Origin: Azospirillum sp. OGB3
GTDB taxonomy: Bacteria > Pseudomonadota > Alphaproteobacteria > Azospirillales > Azospirillaceae
Direction of reading: 5' to 3'
Assembly (NCBI RefSeq): GCF_014192915.1
Contig: NZ_JACHYN010000006.1
Coordinates: 124,001-188,000, forward strand
DNA length: 64,000 nt
The position numbers and the translations under genes are program-made. The notes beneath the pieces were generated by a model. It did no database searches, was not told where the DNA came from, and was given only the letters and a program-made list of their open reading frames with translations. Shown here piece by piece: positions 26,496 through 34,616 of this stretch (the first letter of the stretch is position 1; every line of letters starts with the position of its first letter).

Positions 26496-28118
26496 TCACA
26501 TGCCCTGCTCGTAAACGACGACCCGGTTGCGCCCTTCGCGCTTGGCACGGTAGAGGGCGAGGTCGGCCCGGTGGATCGCCTTCTCCAGCGTGTCGTAGGC
26601 CCCTTCGATCGCCGAAATGCCGATGCTGCTGGTCAGATGGAAGCGGCCTTCGGGACCCGGAATCGCCATGCGGGACAGATGACGGCGCACCCGCTCGGCT
26701 ACCACGCGGGATTCCTCCGCGGTGGCGCCGGGCAGGACCACCACGAACTCCTCACCGCCGAGCCGGCCGAGAATGTCGTACTCGCGCAGGATGGCCTGAC
26801 AGCCGCCGGCCACCATGCGCAGGGCGTCGTCGCCGGTGGCGTGGCCGTAGCTGTCGTTGATCCGCTTGAAATGGTCGACGTCCAGCACGAACACCGACAT
26901 CGGTTCGCTGAAGCGGTGGGCGCGGGCCAGTTGCGAGCGCGCCAGTTCCATGAAGGAACGCCGGTTGTAGATTCCCGTCAGCGGATCACGGGACGCCATG
27001 TCCCGCAGCGCCTCCTCCATGTTCCGGCGGTCGGTGTAATCGTAGATCCAGGCCAGATTCACCTGAACCCCCTGGATCACCGCTTGATTGACGGTGAACA
27101 GCGTCCAGAAGGACGACCCGTCGGCCCGGCGGAACTGCACCTCCATGTTGGTCACCGACCCGTAGGAGCGCAGCCGCTCAATCACCCGTTCCCTCTGGTG
27201 CCGGTCCAGATAATAGTCACGGGCCTGCCGGCCGATCAGATCCTCGCGAGTCAGACCGATCAACTCGGCGAAACGCGTGTTGACGAAAATGATTTTGCCG
27301 TCGTCGCGGCGCGACACCGACACGCCGATCGGGCTCTGCTCCAGGATGGCCTGGAGCCGCTCCTCACTGGGCAGCCCTTCCGTCAGGTCGTGGATCACGC
27401 CGACGATGCCGCCCAGGTTTCCGGCGCTGTCGCAGAAGACGGCCTTCGTCAGGCTGGACAGGCGGGTGGTGCCGCCGACGAAGGGAACCGCCTCCTCGTA
27501 GCTGCGCTGCCCCCAATTGACGGTCAGTTCGCGATCCTGGTCGGCGTGCGCCTTGGCGATGCGTGGGTCCATCAGGGCGAAGGCGGTCTTGGCGAGGATG
27601 CTCCGGCGCTCCAGACCGGTGTAGCGCTCGAAAGCGTCGTTGCAATCGGTGTACTCGCCCGCCGCGTTCTTCACGAAAACGGGGACCGGCAGCGTTTCGA
27701 ACAGCACCTCCTTCATCAGAAGCTGGTCGCGCAGCGCGGCTTGCGCCTGCCGATGGTGGGTGACGTCGGTGTAGACGCGGAGAGACTGCCGTTCACCCAG
27801 CGGACCCGTGAGAGGGCCGACCGACTCCGAAACCCAGACGGTTGCGCCATCCAGACGCCGCAACGGCCGTTCTCCCAACGCGTCCGGCAGGGACGGGAGA
27901 ACGACGTCCTCCGGTTCCAGCGCCGCGAGGTCGTGGCCGGTCAGATGGCCGGGGGCGTAAAGCAGCAGGCTGTGCAGGGCCGGGTTGGCGTACAGGATGG
28001 TTCCCGTGTCCGTGGTGACGCAGACCCCCGACGGCAGCGTGTCGAACACACACCACAGCGCAGCCCGGGTTTCCTCCGCATCCCCAGAAGGGCTCATTGA
28101 ACCGACCGAATCCAGCAT
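26496..28118 (-). CDS. Diguanylate cyclase with three PAS domains
   Basis: A roughly 540-aa cytoplasmic enzyme that should make cyclic di-GMP from two GTP. Three PAS-type sensor domains occupy about residues 15-370 (landmarks LPSGVCVTTDTGTILYANPA, FVKNAAGEYTDCNDAFERYT and IGVSVSRRDDGKIIFVNTRF). The C-terminal GGDEF domain is complete: DPLTGIYNRRSF, active site RLGGEEFVVVLPG, and an inhibitory RxxD site (REYD) five residues ahead, so product feedback is expected. There is no EAL domain or membrane helix. The start is unsure: the frame extends to a TTG at 28163, but ATG 28118 with GGGGG just upstream, or ATG 28097, is more likely. Confidence 0.9.
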   Translation of the reverse strand: MLDSVGSMSPSGDAEETRAALWCVFDTLPSGVCVTTDTGTILYANPALHSLLLYAPGHLTGHDLAALEPEDVVLPSLPDALGERPLRRLDGATVWVSESVGPLTGPLGERQSLRVYTDVTHHRQAQAALRDQLLMKEVLFETLPVPVFVKNAAGEYTDCNDAFERYTGLERRSILAKTAFALMDPRIAKAHADQDRELTVNWGQRSYEEAVPFVGGTTRLSSLTKAVFCDSAGNLGGIVGVIHDLTEGLPSEERLQAILEQSPIGVSVSRRDDGKIIFVNTRFAELIGLTREDLIGRQARDYYLDRHQRERVIERLRSYGSVTNMEVQFRRADGSSFWTLFTVNQAVIQGVQVNLAWIYDYTDRRNMEEALRDMASRDPLTGIYNRRSFMELARSQLARAHRFSEPMSVFVLDVDHFKRINDSYGHATGDDALRMVAGGCQAILREYDILGRLGGEEFVVVLPGATAEESRVVAERVRRHLSRMAIPGPEGRFHLTSSIGISAIEGAYDTLEKAIHRADLALYRAKREGRNRVVVYEQGM

Positions 28119-28255
28119 GGCCCCCACAGCGTCATGGAAGATTCTTGCGCCACGATAGGGCAAAACAAGAGTACGTTAGCCGATGCGCCTTTTTGCCCCT
28201 GTGTGCCATCTTGTCGCGCTATGGTGGTGATCGCCTATTTCGAGCGCAAAATCCA

Positions 28256-29320
28256 TCAATTTATGAATGTTTCGAATGCAACTTTTACACGCTCTTCCAC
28301 CGCCCTGTTCGCCGGAAGTCCCAACCTCAGCCAATCCTTCCGATGGTCGAACCGGCGAACCAGAACCCCGGCCCGGCCCAGCGCGTTGTAAAGTCCAGCC
28401 GCCCGGGGATCGTCTATAAGACGAAAGAGCGATGTCCCTCCGGCGACGCGCACCCCGGCCGCCGCCAACCGCGCATCGAAGCGGGCCGCGGCCTCGGCGA
28501 GACGGCGCCGGGTGGCGGCGATCCATGCCGAATCCGACAAGGCCGCGGTCGCGACGGCCAGAGCCGGACCCGACACCGCCCAGGGTCCGACGGCGGCGCG
28601 CACGTCCCATACCAGCGCCGGCGCACCGAGCAGGAAGCCGAGCCGGACCCCGGCCAACCCGAAGAACTTCCCGAAGGATCGCAGGACGACCAGCCCGGCC
28701 CGCCCGGCCTCGGGCGCCACGCTGCACTCCGGGGTGACCTCGGCGAAGGCCTCGTCCACCACCAGCCAACCGCCCCGTGCCGCCTGCCGCTCCGCCAGGG
28801 CCAGCAGCGTTTCGGGCGGGAGGATGCGGCCGTCCGGGTTGTTCGGATTGACGACCACCACCACATCGGCGTCGCATCCCTCCAGCGACTCCAGCTCGGT
28901 CACCCGATGCCCGGCCTTGGCCCAGCCCGCGGCGTGCTCGGCGTAGGTCGGCCCCAGCACCGCGACCGTCCCCGGATGGCGCAGCCGCGGCAGAAGCTGA
29001 ATCAGCGCCTGGGAGCCGCCCGCGGCGGCGACGCGGTCCGGTGACGGCACGCCGTAGCACGCCGCCGCGGCCGCGCGCAGAGCCGTCTCCGCCGCGCGGC
29101 CCGGCAGGCGCGCCCAGGCCTCGGCCGGGATGGGCGGAAGCGGATATGGCCAGGGGTTGATGCCGGTGGACAGGTCCACCCAGGGCTCCGGCGCGCCCGG
29201 AAAGGCCGTCCGCGCCGTGTCGAGGTCTCCGCCGTGGATGATCTCACCCGGGACGCCCCCCTTATGGACGATCCCTTCATGGACGAGCCTCTTGGACCCC
29301 GCCGTCGATTCCGCCATCAT
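28256..29320 (-). CDS. cobC: L-threonine-O-3-phosphate decarboxylase (CobC/CobD-type)
   Basis: A 354-aa PLP-dependent class I/II aminotransferase-fold enzyme that makes (R)-1-amino-2-propanol phosphate for the cobalamin nucleotide loop. Landmarks: HGGDLDTARTAFPG and WVDLSTGINPWPYPLP near the start, VVVNPNNPDGRILP, VVDEAFAEVTPE, and the PLP lysine in LVVLRSFGKFFGLAGVRLG. It is read divergently from the adenosylcobinamide-phosphate synthase gene with only 34 bases between their starts, which fits joint control of two consecutive steps. No cobalamin riboswitch fits in that gap. Confidence 0.92.
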   Translation of the reverse strand: MMAESTAGSKRLVHEGIVHKGGVPGEIIHGGDLDTARTAFPGAPEPWVDLSTGINPWPYPLPPIPAEAWARLPGRAAETALRAAAAACYGVPSPDRVAAAGGSQALIQLLPRLRHPGTVAVLGPTYAEHAAGWAKAGHRVTELESLEGCDADVVVVVNPNNPDGRILPPETLLALAERQAARGGWLVVDEAFAEVTPECSVAPEAGRAGLVVLRSFGKFFGLAGVRLGFLLGAPALVWDVRAAVGPWAVSGPALAVATAALSDSAWIAATRRRLAEAAARFDARLAAAGVRVAGGTSLFRLIDDPRAAGLYNALGRAGVLVRRFDHRKDWLRLGLPANRAVEERVKVAFETFIN

Positions 29321-29354
29321 CCCGCCCCTTCCCTTCCCCAGAGGATTCCATCCC

Positions 29355-30317
29355 GTGGAGCTTCATCCGTCCGTGCTCGCCGCCGCTCTCCTCATCGAGG
29401 CCGCCGTCGGCTATCCGGACGCACTCTACGCCCAAATCCGCCATCCGGTGGTGTGGATCGGGGCGCTTATCGCCCAGCTTGACCGCGCGCTCAACCGCGA
29501 GCGTGATTCCTTTGCCGTCCGCAAGGCCGCCGGCGTGGTGGCTCTGCTCGTCCTGCTTCTGGTGGTGGGTGGCGCCGCATCGGCGGTGGCCGGGCTGTGT
29601 CGGCATCTGCCGCTCGGCGGCCTCCTGGAAGCGGCGTTGGCCTCCACCCTGCTGGCGCAGCGCAGCCTGCACGATCATGTCGCCGCGGTCGCCGCCGCCT
29701 TCCGCGACGGCGGGCTGGAGGCGGCGCGCGAGGCGGTGTCGCGCATCGTCGGCCGCAACCCGGCGAGCCTCGACGAGCACGGGGTGAGCCGCGCCGCCAT
29801 CGAAAGCCTGTCGGAGAACTTCTCGGACGGGGTGGTGGCGCCCGCCTTCTGGCTGCTGGTCGGCGGGCTGCCGGGAATCGCGCTCTACAAGGCGATCAAC
29901 ACCGCGGACAGCATGATCGGCCACCGCACCCCCCGGCACGAGGCGTTCGGCTGGGCCTCGGCGCGCCTGGACGATCTGGTCAACCTGCCCGGCTCCCGCC
30001 TGTCGGCGTTGCTGATCTGGGTGGCCGCCTGCTTCACCGAGGGGGCCGACGCCGACGAATCTTGGCGGTCGGTGCGGCGCGACGCCCATCGCCACCGCTC
30101 CCCCAATGCCGGCTGGCCGGAGGCGGCGATGGCCGGGGCGCTCGACCTCCGGCTCGGTGGGCCGCGGGTCTATGGCGCGGTGCGGATCGAGGACGCCTGG
30201 ATGGGGCCGGGCCGCACCGCCGCCACCGCCCAGGACATCACCCGCGCCCTCCACCTTTACCGGCGCGCCTGCATCGCGCTTGTGGCCGGCGCGCTGCTGC
30301 TGGCGCTGACGCTCTGA
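29355..30317 (+). CDS. cobD: Adenosylcobinamide-phosphate synthase (CobD/CbiB)
   Basis: A 320-aa inner-membrane protein that joins aminopropanol phosphate to adenosylcobyric acid. Family landmarks: EAAVGYPDALYAQIRHPVVWIG, GRNPASLDEHGVSRAAIESLSENFSDGVVAPAFW and the RHEAFGWASARLDDLVN segment, among four to five membrane helices. The start is GTG 29355 with AGAGGA nine bases before; the frame is open further upstream across the divergent cobC start, which is not plausible. It ends 13 bases before a strong intrinsic terminator. Some nomenclatures call this protein CbiB. Confidence 0.92.
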   Translation: MELHPSVLAAALLIEAAVGYPDALYAQIRHPVVWIGALIAQLDRALNRERDSFAVRKAAGVVALLVLLLVVGGAASAVAGLCRHLPLGGLLEAALASTLLAQRSLHDHVAAVAAAFRDGGLEAAREAVSRIVGRNPASLDEHGVSRAAIESLSENFSDGVVAPAFWLLVGGLPGIALYKAINTADSMIGHRTPRHEAFGWASARLDDLVNLPGSRLSALLIWVAACFTEGADADESWRSVRRDAHRHRSPNAGWPEAAMAGALDLRLGGPRVYGAVRIEDAWMGPGRTAATAQDITRALHLYRRACIALVAGALLLALTL

Positions 30318-30330
30318 GCGCACCAAAGAA

Positions 30331-30356
30331 AAAGGGGCTCCGGAGAGCCCCTTTCG
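30331..30356. terminator. Intrinsic terminator between cobD and hss
   Basis: AAAGGGGCTC (30331-30340) pairs perfectly with GAGCCCCTTT (30345-30354) over a CGGA loop, with A-rich bases before and T-rich after. It can stop both converging transcripts. Confidence 0.85.
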
Positions 30357-30370
30357 CGTTCGGACGACCC

Positions 30371-30400
30371 GGCCTCAGGCGACCCGGCCTCAGGCGACCC
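30371..30400. repeat. 15-base tandem duplication across the hss stop codon
   Basis: GGCCTCAGGCGACCC occurs twice in tandem (30371-30385, 30386-30400). The second copy contains the hss stop (TCA at 30390-30392), the first duplicates it, so the coding end is unchanged. Confidence 0.85.
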
Positions 30401-31808
30401 GGAAGTTCTTGAACTGCCAGGGATCCTCGTGGTCGATGTCCTCCGGGAACAGGCGTTCGCGGTCCTGCAGCGGCGTCCAGTCGCCATAGGCGCCGACAAG
30501 CTCGCCCAGGTAAGGCTTGGCGATCTCCAGAATACGCTGGAAGTCGATCTCGTCCGGCTCGACGATGCCGCGGTTGGGGTTCTCCAACGCCCAGACGATG
30601 CCGGCGAGAACCGCCACCGTGACCTGCAGCGAGGTCGCGTTGTTGTAGGGCACCAGGGCGCGCGCCTCGTCGATGCCCAGGCGGGAACCGAACCAGTAGA
30701 TGCCCTTCTTGTGGCCCATCAGCAGCACGCCCAGCTCGTCGGTGCCGCTGACGATCTCGTGCATCATCAGGCGCTGGCTCGGCTGCATGTACCAATTCTT
30801 GCCGGCCAGCTCATGCACCGACTTCACCGCGTCGTCGCACGGGTGGTAGGCGTAATGCACGGTCGGGCGGTAGGTGACGTGGTTGCCGTCGCGCTGGGTG
30901 TAGTAGTCGGCGATGGAGATCGCCTCGCTGTGGGTGATCAGGAAGCCGTGGAACGGCCCCTCCAGCGGGGTCCAGGTGCGCACGCGGGTGGAGGCGCCGG
31001 GCCGCATCAGATAGATGGCGGCGTCACAGCCGAACTCGTGGCGGCGGCCGTCCACGGGGAAATGCTTTTCGTGGCTGCCCCAGCCGAGTTCGGTGGGCTG
31101 GCAGCCCTCGCCGACGAAGCCGTCGATGGACCAGGTGTTGACGAACTCGCCCACCTTTTTCGGCTCGTTGGAGACCTGTGTGTCGCGTTCGGCGATGTGG
31201 ATCACCTTGACGCCCAACTTGGCGGCCAGGGCGCCCCAGCCGGCGCGGTCCTTCGGGACCTCCGTCGATTCGCCGGTATCGGCGGCGACGTTGAGCAGCG
31301 CCTGCTTCACGAAATGCGAGACGAGGCCCGGGTTGGCGCCGTGGGTCAGGACGGCCGTCGGCCCGCCCTCGTAGGTGGCGCGGTGCGACAGCGCCGTCTC
31401 GCGCAGGGCGTAGTTGGAGCGCAGCGACGGCGACAGCGACGGGTCGGTGTAGCCGCCGGCCCACGGCTCGACGCAGGTATCGATGTAGAGCGCGCCGACC
31501 TTGTGGCAGAACTCGAACAGGGCGACCGAAGACACGTCCACCGACAGGTTGACCAGGAAATCGCCCTTGCCCAGCATGGGCTCCAGCACCTGGGCGTAGT
31601 TCTCCCTCGTCAGCGGCAGGTTGATGAATTTGACGCCAAGCTCATCCGCCTCGGCATGACCGCGCTCCTCGGCGGTGACGATGGTGATCTGGTCCTTCGT
31701 GATTCCGATGTGGCGCAAAATCAGGGGCAACACTCCCTGGCCAATCGATCCGAAGCCGACAATGACCATGCGGCCGGTGAAGGTGATGTGCTTGGTGTCC
31801 AGGGTCAT
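30390..31808 (-). CDS. hss: Homospermidine synthase
   Basis: A 472-aa NAD-dependent enzyme that condenses two putrescine molecules into sym-homospermidine, the typical polyamine of many alphaproteobacteria. The N-terminal Rossmann fold has VIVGFGSIGQGVLPL; downstream landmarks of the saccharopine dehydrogenase-like family are THGANPGLVSHFVKQAL and the HEIVSGTDELGVLLMGH segment. It lies just after the ornithine decarboxylase gene on the same strand (140-base gap with a hairpin), so the pair makes putrescine and then uses it. Length agrees with known bacterial HSS proteins (about 475 aa). Confidence 0.95.
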   Translation of the reverse strand: MTLDTKHITFTGRMVIVGFGSIGQGVLPLILRHIGITKDQITIVTAEERGHAEADELGVKFINLPLTRENYAQVLEPMLGKGDFLVNLSVDVSSVALFEFCHKVGALYIDTCVEPWAGGYTDPSLSPSLRSNYALRETALSHRATYEGGPTAVLTHGANPGLVSHFVKQALLNVAADTGESTEVPKDRAGWGALAAKLGVKVIHIAERDTQVSNEPKKVGEFVNTWSIDGFVGEGCQPTELGWGSHEKHFPVDGRRHEFGCDAAIYLMRPGASTRVRTWTPLEGPFHGFLITHSEAISIADYYTQRDGNHVTYRPTVHYAYHPCDDAVKSVHELAGKNWYMQPSQRLMMHEIVSGTDELGVLLMGHKKGIYWFGSRLGIDEARALVPYNNATSLQVTVAVLAGIVWALENPNRGIVEPDEIDFQRILEIAKPYLGELVGAYGDWTPLQDRERLFPEDIDHEDPWQFKNFRVA

Positions 31809-31848
31809 CTAAGACGGTCCCCCGTGGTTGGCGTGACAGAAATACAGC

Positions 31849-31888
31849 CCGACACCCCCGCGCCTCTTGCAAAGGCGGAGGGTGTCGG
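31849..31888 (-). terminator. Hairpin between ornithine decarboxylase and hss
   Basis: CCGACACCC (31849-31857) pairs with GGGTGTCGG (31880-31888), extended by a mostly paired CCGC/GCGG section. No clean T-run follows on the minus strand, so it may partially terminate or protect the upstream message rather than fully separate the two genes. Confidence 0.5.
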
Positions 31889-31948
31889 ACCAACGATGGT
31901 TTACGGTGATTTTTTAGGGATATCCACCGCTTTCCCGCAATGCGGGAC

Positions 31949-33223
31949 TTATGCCACGCAGCTCTTCAGGACATAGCCGGGCGTTTCCAAAAGCGGCGCG
32001 TCCGAAACCTCGACCACGCGGGCCTGGTCGAAACCGTTGAAGGCGGTGCGCAGGCAGGAGCCGTAGGCCCCCAGCTGGCCCAGCTCGATCCAGTCGCCGG
32101 CACGGATGTCCGCCGGCAGGTGGAACGGGCCGTTCATGCGGTCCGCGCTGTCGCAGGTCGGGCCGTAGAAGGCGAAGGCCTCCACCGGCTCGTCGCCCAT
32201 CGGCGCGAACGGACGGATCATGCGGGCCGGGAAGCGGAAGCCGGGAACGCCGGCGTCCGACAGGGCGCCGTAGACGCCGTCGTTGATGAACAGCTCGTTG
32301 CCGCGGCGCTTGACCACCTGCACGACCAGCGACACGCCCGGCGCCACCAGCGCGCGGCCCGGCTCGCACCAGACGCGGCAATGGGCCGGCAGGTCGAGCT
32401 TCGCCACGCCGCGGGCGATGGCCTCCATGAAGTCGCCGAGCGGCGGCGGGGTGACGCCCGGGTAGGAGACGGGGAAGCCGCCGCCGACGTCCAGAACGTC
32501 GATCACCACGCCCGACTCCGCGATGATGCGGCCGGCCAGCTCCAGCGCCCGCTCATAGGCGGACGGGTCGAGCATCTGCGAACCGACATGGAAGGACACG
32601 CCGACCTTCGGGGCCACCATCCGCACCGCCTGGAGCAGTTCGACCGCCGCCGCCGCCGGGGCGCCGAACTTACCGGACAGGTCGTAGACCGCGTTGCCCT
32701 TCGGCAGGGCCAGACGCACGACGAGGCCGAGATCCGGGGCGTCGCCCGTCTCCTCCAGGATCTTCTGCAGCTCCTCCATGCTGTCGAGCACGAAGTCGCG
32801 CACGCCGTACTGCTGGTAGGCGGTGCGGATCGCCTCGCGCCCCTTCACCGGGTGCATGTAGTGCAGCACGGCGTCCGGGAACATCTGGCGGATCAGGCGG
32901 ATCTCGCCGGGCGAGGCCACGTCGAAATGGCGCACGCCGCCGGCCCACAAAGCGCGCAGCACCGCCGGCTCCGGGTTGCACTTCACGGCGTAGAGCACGT
33001 CGCCCGACACCGCGGCGTCGAAGGCGGCGACAAAGCTGGACGCCGTGTCGGCCAGGACGCCCGGACGGATGCAGTGCATCGGCTCCTCGGGCCGGGCCAT
33101 TGCCACCGCCTGATGGACGGAGGTGCGGCGGTCCGACACCGGCGAAGCGCCGAAGGACGGGGCGGAAACGGAAACACCGCGGCGCAGCGGGGCGACGGCG
33201 GAACGGGAACGGATGAAGCCCAT
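31949..33223 (-). CDS. Type III PLP-dependent ornithine decarboxylase (lysine/ornithine decarboxylase)
   Basis: A 424-aa alanine-racemase-fold decarboxylase giving putrescine (or cadaverine) from ornithine (or lysine). The PLP lysine is in VLYAVKCNPEPAVL; other landmarks are FDVASPGEI, VGVSFHVGSQ, DVGGGFPVSYPG, CEPGRALVAPG and the active-site cysteine in YGPTCDSADRM. The start at 33223 was chosen because AAGGAG lies 6 bases before; the longer frame adds eight codons without a site. The first ~50 residues are extra, before the barrel. A 250-base structured leader precedes it, with an upstream ORF. Ornithine as the main substrate is inferred from the hss neighbour. Confidence 0.93.
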   Translation of the reverse strand: MGFIRSRSAVAPLRRGVSVSAPSFGASPVSDRRTSVHQAVAMARPEEPMHCIRPGVLADTASSFVAAFDAAVSGDVLYAVKCNPEPAVLRALWAGGVRHFDVASPGEIRLIRQMFPDAVLHYMHPVKGREAIRTAYQQYGVRDFVLDSMEELQKILEETGDAPDLGLVVRLALPKGNAVYDLSGKFGAPAAAAVELLQAVRMVAPKVGVSFHVGSQMLDPSAYERALELAGRIIAESGVVIDVLDVGGGFPVSYPGVTPPPLGDFMEAIARGVAKLDLPAHCRVWCEPGRALVAPGVSLVVQVVKRRGNELFINDGVYGALSDAGVPGFRFPARMIRPFAPMGDEPVEAFAFYGPTCDSADRMNGPFHLPADIRAGDWIELGQLGAYGSCLRTAFNGFDQARVVEVSDAPLLETPGYVLKSCVA

Positions 33224-33480
33224 GGCGCACTCCTTACCCTGGGCCACCCGGCGCGGGGCGGTCCAGCGAACAGACGGGAACCCGTCACGGCCGTCAAAAC
33301 CGCGGATCGGAATTCGGGTTGTGGTGAAAGGCGACGGAGAAAAGCCGGGTCAAACGCTCACGAGCGGGCTAACAGCTCCGCAGGTTCAAAGCGTCGATGT
33401 CCGGCTATGGGCTACCGTCTGAGAGCCCTGCCGTGGAGAGCCAACATGCCTACCTCCCTCTCGGGACCGGCCCACTGATG
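33224..33480 (-). promoter_or_regulatory. Probable speF-type 5' leader of the ornithine decarboxylase gene
   Basis: Read on the minus strand, the 257 bases before the decarboxylase hold an 11-codon ORF with its own GGGAGG site and several stems: GGGCT-N10-AGCCC over the end of that ORF, CGCTC-GT-GAGCG (33353-33364) and the perfect palindrome GACGGGAACCCGTC (33272-33285). A conserved leader called the speF motif is known ahead of this gene in alphaproteobacteria; location and gene match, but I could not run a covariance search. Bases 33481-33644, further upstream, show no gene and should carry the promoter. Confidence 0.6.
33412..33447 (-). CDS. Leader peptide MLALHGRALRR upstream of ornithine decarboxylase
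   Basis: ATG at 33445-33447, stop TAG at 33412-33414, eleven codons. GGGAGG lies 5 bases before the ATG. The peptide has three arginines, two of them its last residues, so stalling at the stop in response to arginine, ornithine or polyamine level is plausible. The 188 bases to the main start leave room for Rho entry or alternative folding. This reading of function is inference; the ORF and its ribosome site are visible directly. Confidence 0.55.
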   Translation of the reverse strand: MLALHGRALRR

Positions 33481-33644
33481 ACCGGTTCTGCCAAAAAGGA
33501 CGCGGTACGTCGTTGCATAACCACAGAGGGCCATTGGCACGTGCGAGTGCGTCGTGCCCGATGAATTACGCTTTTTCCCCGGCGATTCAAGTGATTTTTT
33601 GATGACAGGTCAGGATCGGCCCGGAAACGGAACGATGACCGCGA

Positions 33645-34469
33645 TCAGCGGGGCGCCGCGTCCGCCGTCTCGGCGAAGGCCGGACGATCGGAGCCGAGCA
33701 CATGGTCCATCAGCCAGAAGCGCAGGAACCCCCGCACGGCGACGCCGGGGTCGAGCCGCCCGCTCTCCACCTGCTGGCGGATGCTGGCGAACTGCCCCTC
33801 CAGCGACCGGTGATGGTTGCGGTGTGCCACGAAACGGCCGGGCGCCACGCGGCGCAGCACTCCTTCCTCCATGGCGAAATGGGCGAGCACGTGGTCGTGC
33901 AGCAGGCCCAGAAGGTCCAGCAGTTCGCTGGTGCGCGCGCCTTGACGGCTCATCGCGTCCAGCTCGTTCATGAGGGCGGCGAGTTGGCGGTGCTGCGCGT
34001 CGAGCGGTCCCACCCCGACATCGAAGGCGCTGTTCCAGGCGATCAGGCTCCGCCCTTCCGGGGCCTGGGAGGCGTCGCGCACCAGCGCGGCGTAATCGCC
34101 GTCATGCCGGATCTCATGCCCGCACAAGGCGGCGTCCAGCGTGCCCGCAACCGTGCACAGGAAGTCCGAGGTGACGTCGCAGTCGCGCACATAGTCGATG
34201 AGGCGGCCGAACTGCTGGTCCAGCATCGCGTGATGACTGGCGTGCTCCTCCCACCGGGCAAATCCGGCGGCGCGGATGATGACCTCCTCATGGTCGAAAT
34301 GCATGCGCATCTCGTCCGCGAAGCGGCTGAAACGGGGAACCATGGCGTCGCGGGAGGCGCCCTCCGCGCAGGCGCGGCGGATGGCGTCGACATGGTCCAT
34401 CAGCGACGTGTGGGCTTCGTCGATGAAGCCGTTGCCCGTGCGCGGAACGGTGTGGCCGTCCGTGGTCAT
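33645..34469 (-). CDS. Tandem hemerythrin-domain protein
   Basis: A 274-aa protein with two hemerythrin four-helix bundles, each expected to hold a di-iron site that binds O2. First domain ligands: AHTSLMDH, MHFDHEE, HASHH and GHEIRHD. Second domain: QHRQLAALMNELD, AHFAMEEG, HRNHH and DHVLGSD. Both sets look complete. There is no membrane helix or output domain, so it is an oxygen carrier or sensor in the cytoplasm. ATG 34469 is favoured because GGGAGG sits 4 bases before; the frame extends 28 codons further without a site. It is monocistronic and follows mtnD in the same direction after 146 bases. Confidence 0.88.
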   Translation of the reverse strand: MTTDGHTVPRTGNGFIDEAHTSLMDHVDAIRRACAEGASRDAMVPRFSRFADEMRMHFDHEEVIIRAAGFARWEEHASHHAMLDQQFGRLIDYVRDCDVTSDFLCTVAGTLDAALCGHEIRHDGDYAALVRDASQAPEGRSLIAWNSAFDVGVGPLDAQHRQLAALMNELDAMSRQGARTSELLDLLGLLHDHVLAHFAMEEGVLRRVAPGRFVAHRNHHRSLEGQFASIRQQVESGRLDPGVAVRGFLRFWLMDHVLGSDRPAFAETADAAPR

Positions 34470-34588
34470 GGAACCTCCCAGGCGGATGGCACGCCGCTTT
34501 GGGATCGGCGCTGATACCGAAGGGCTTGTAACAGCTCCGCTTTTGGCCGGCAATCGGCTGCGGCGAAAGGTGTCGGCGGCGGGCGTAT

Positions 34589-34616
34589 CATGGCCGGCGG
34601 GTCATGGCCGGCGGGT
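34589..34616. repeat. 14-base tandem duplication at the mtnD 3' end
   Basis: CATGGCCGGCGGGT is repeated twice in tandem (34589-34602, 34603-34616) and abuts the mtnD stop codon. A third partial CATG follows. It lies outside the coding sequence and is probably replication slippage. Confidence 0.75.

Noticed and set aside
29321..29354. Cobalamin riboswitch between cobC and cobD
   Set aside because: The 34-base gap is far too short for the aptamer.
31940..33478. 512-codon plus-strand frame across the ornithine decarboxylase
   Set aside because: Antisense shadow; the decarboxylase motifs and ribosome site are on the minus strand.
33535..33551. Sigma54-like TGGCACG-N4-xGTGC element
   Set aside because: It points toward the plus strand where no gene follows, and the second half lacks the TTGC core.
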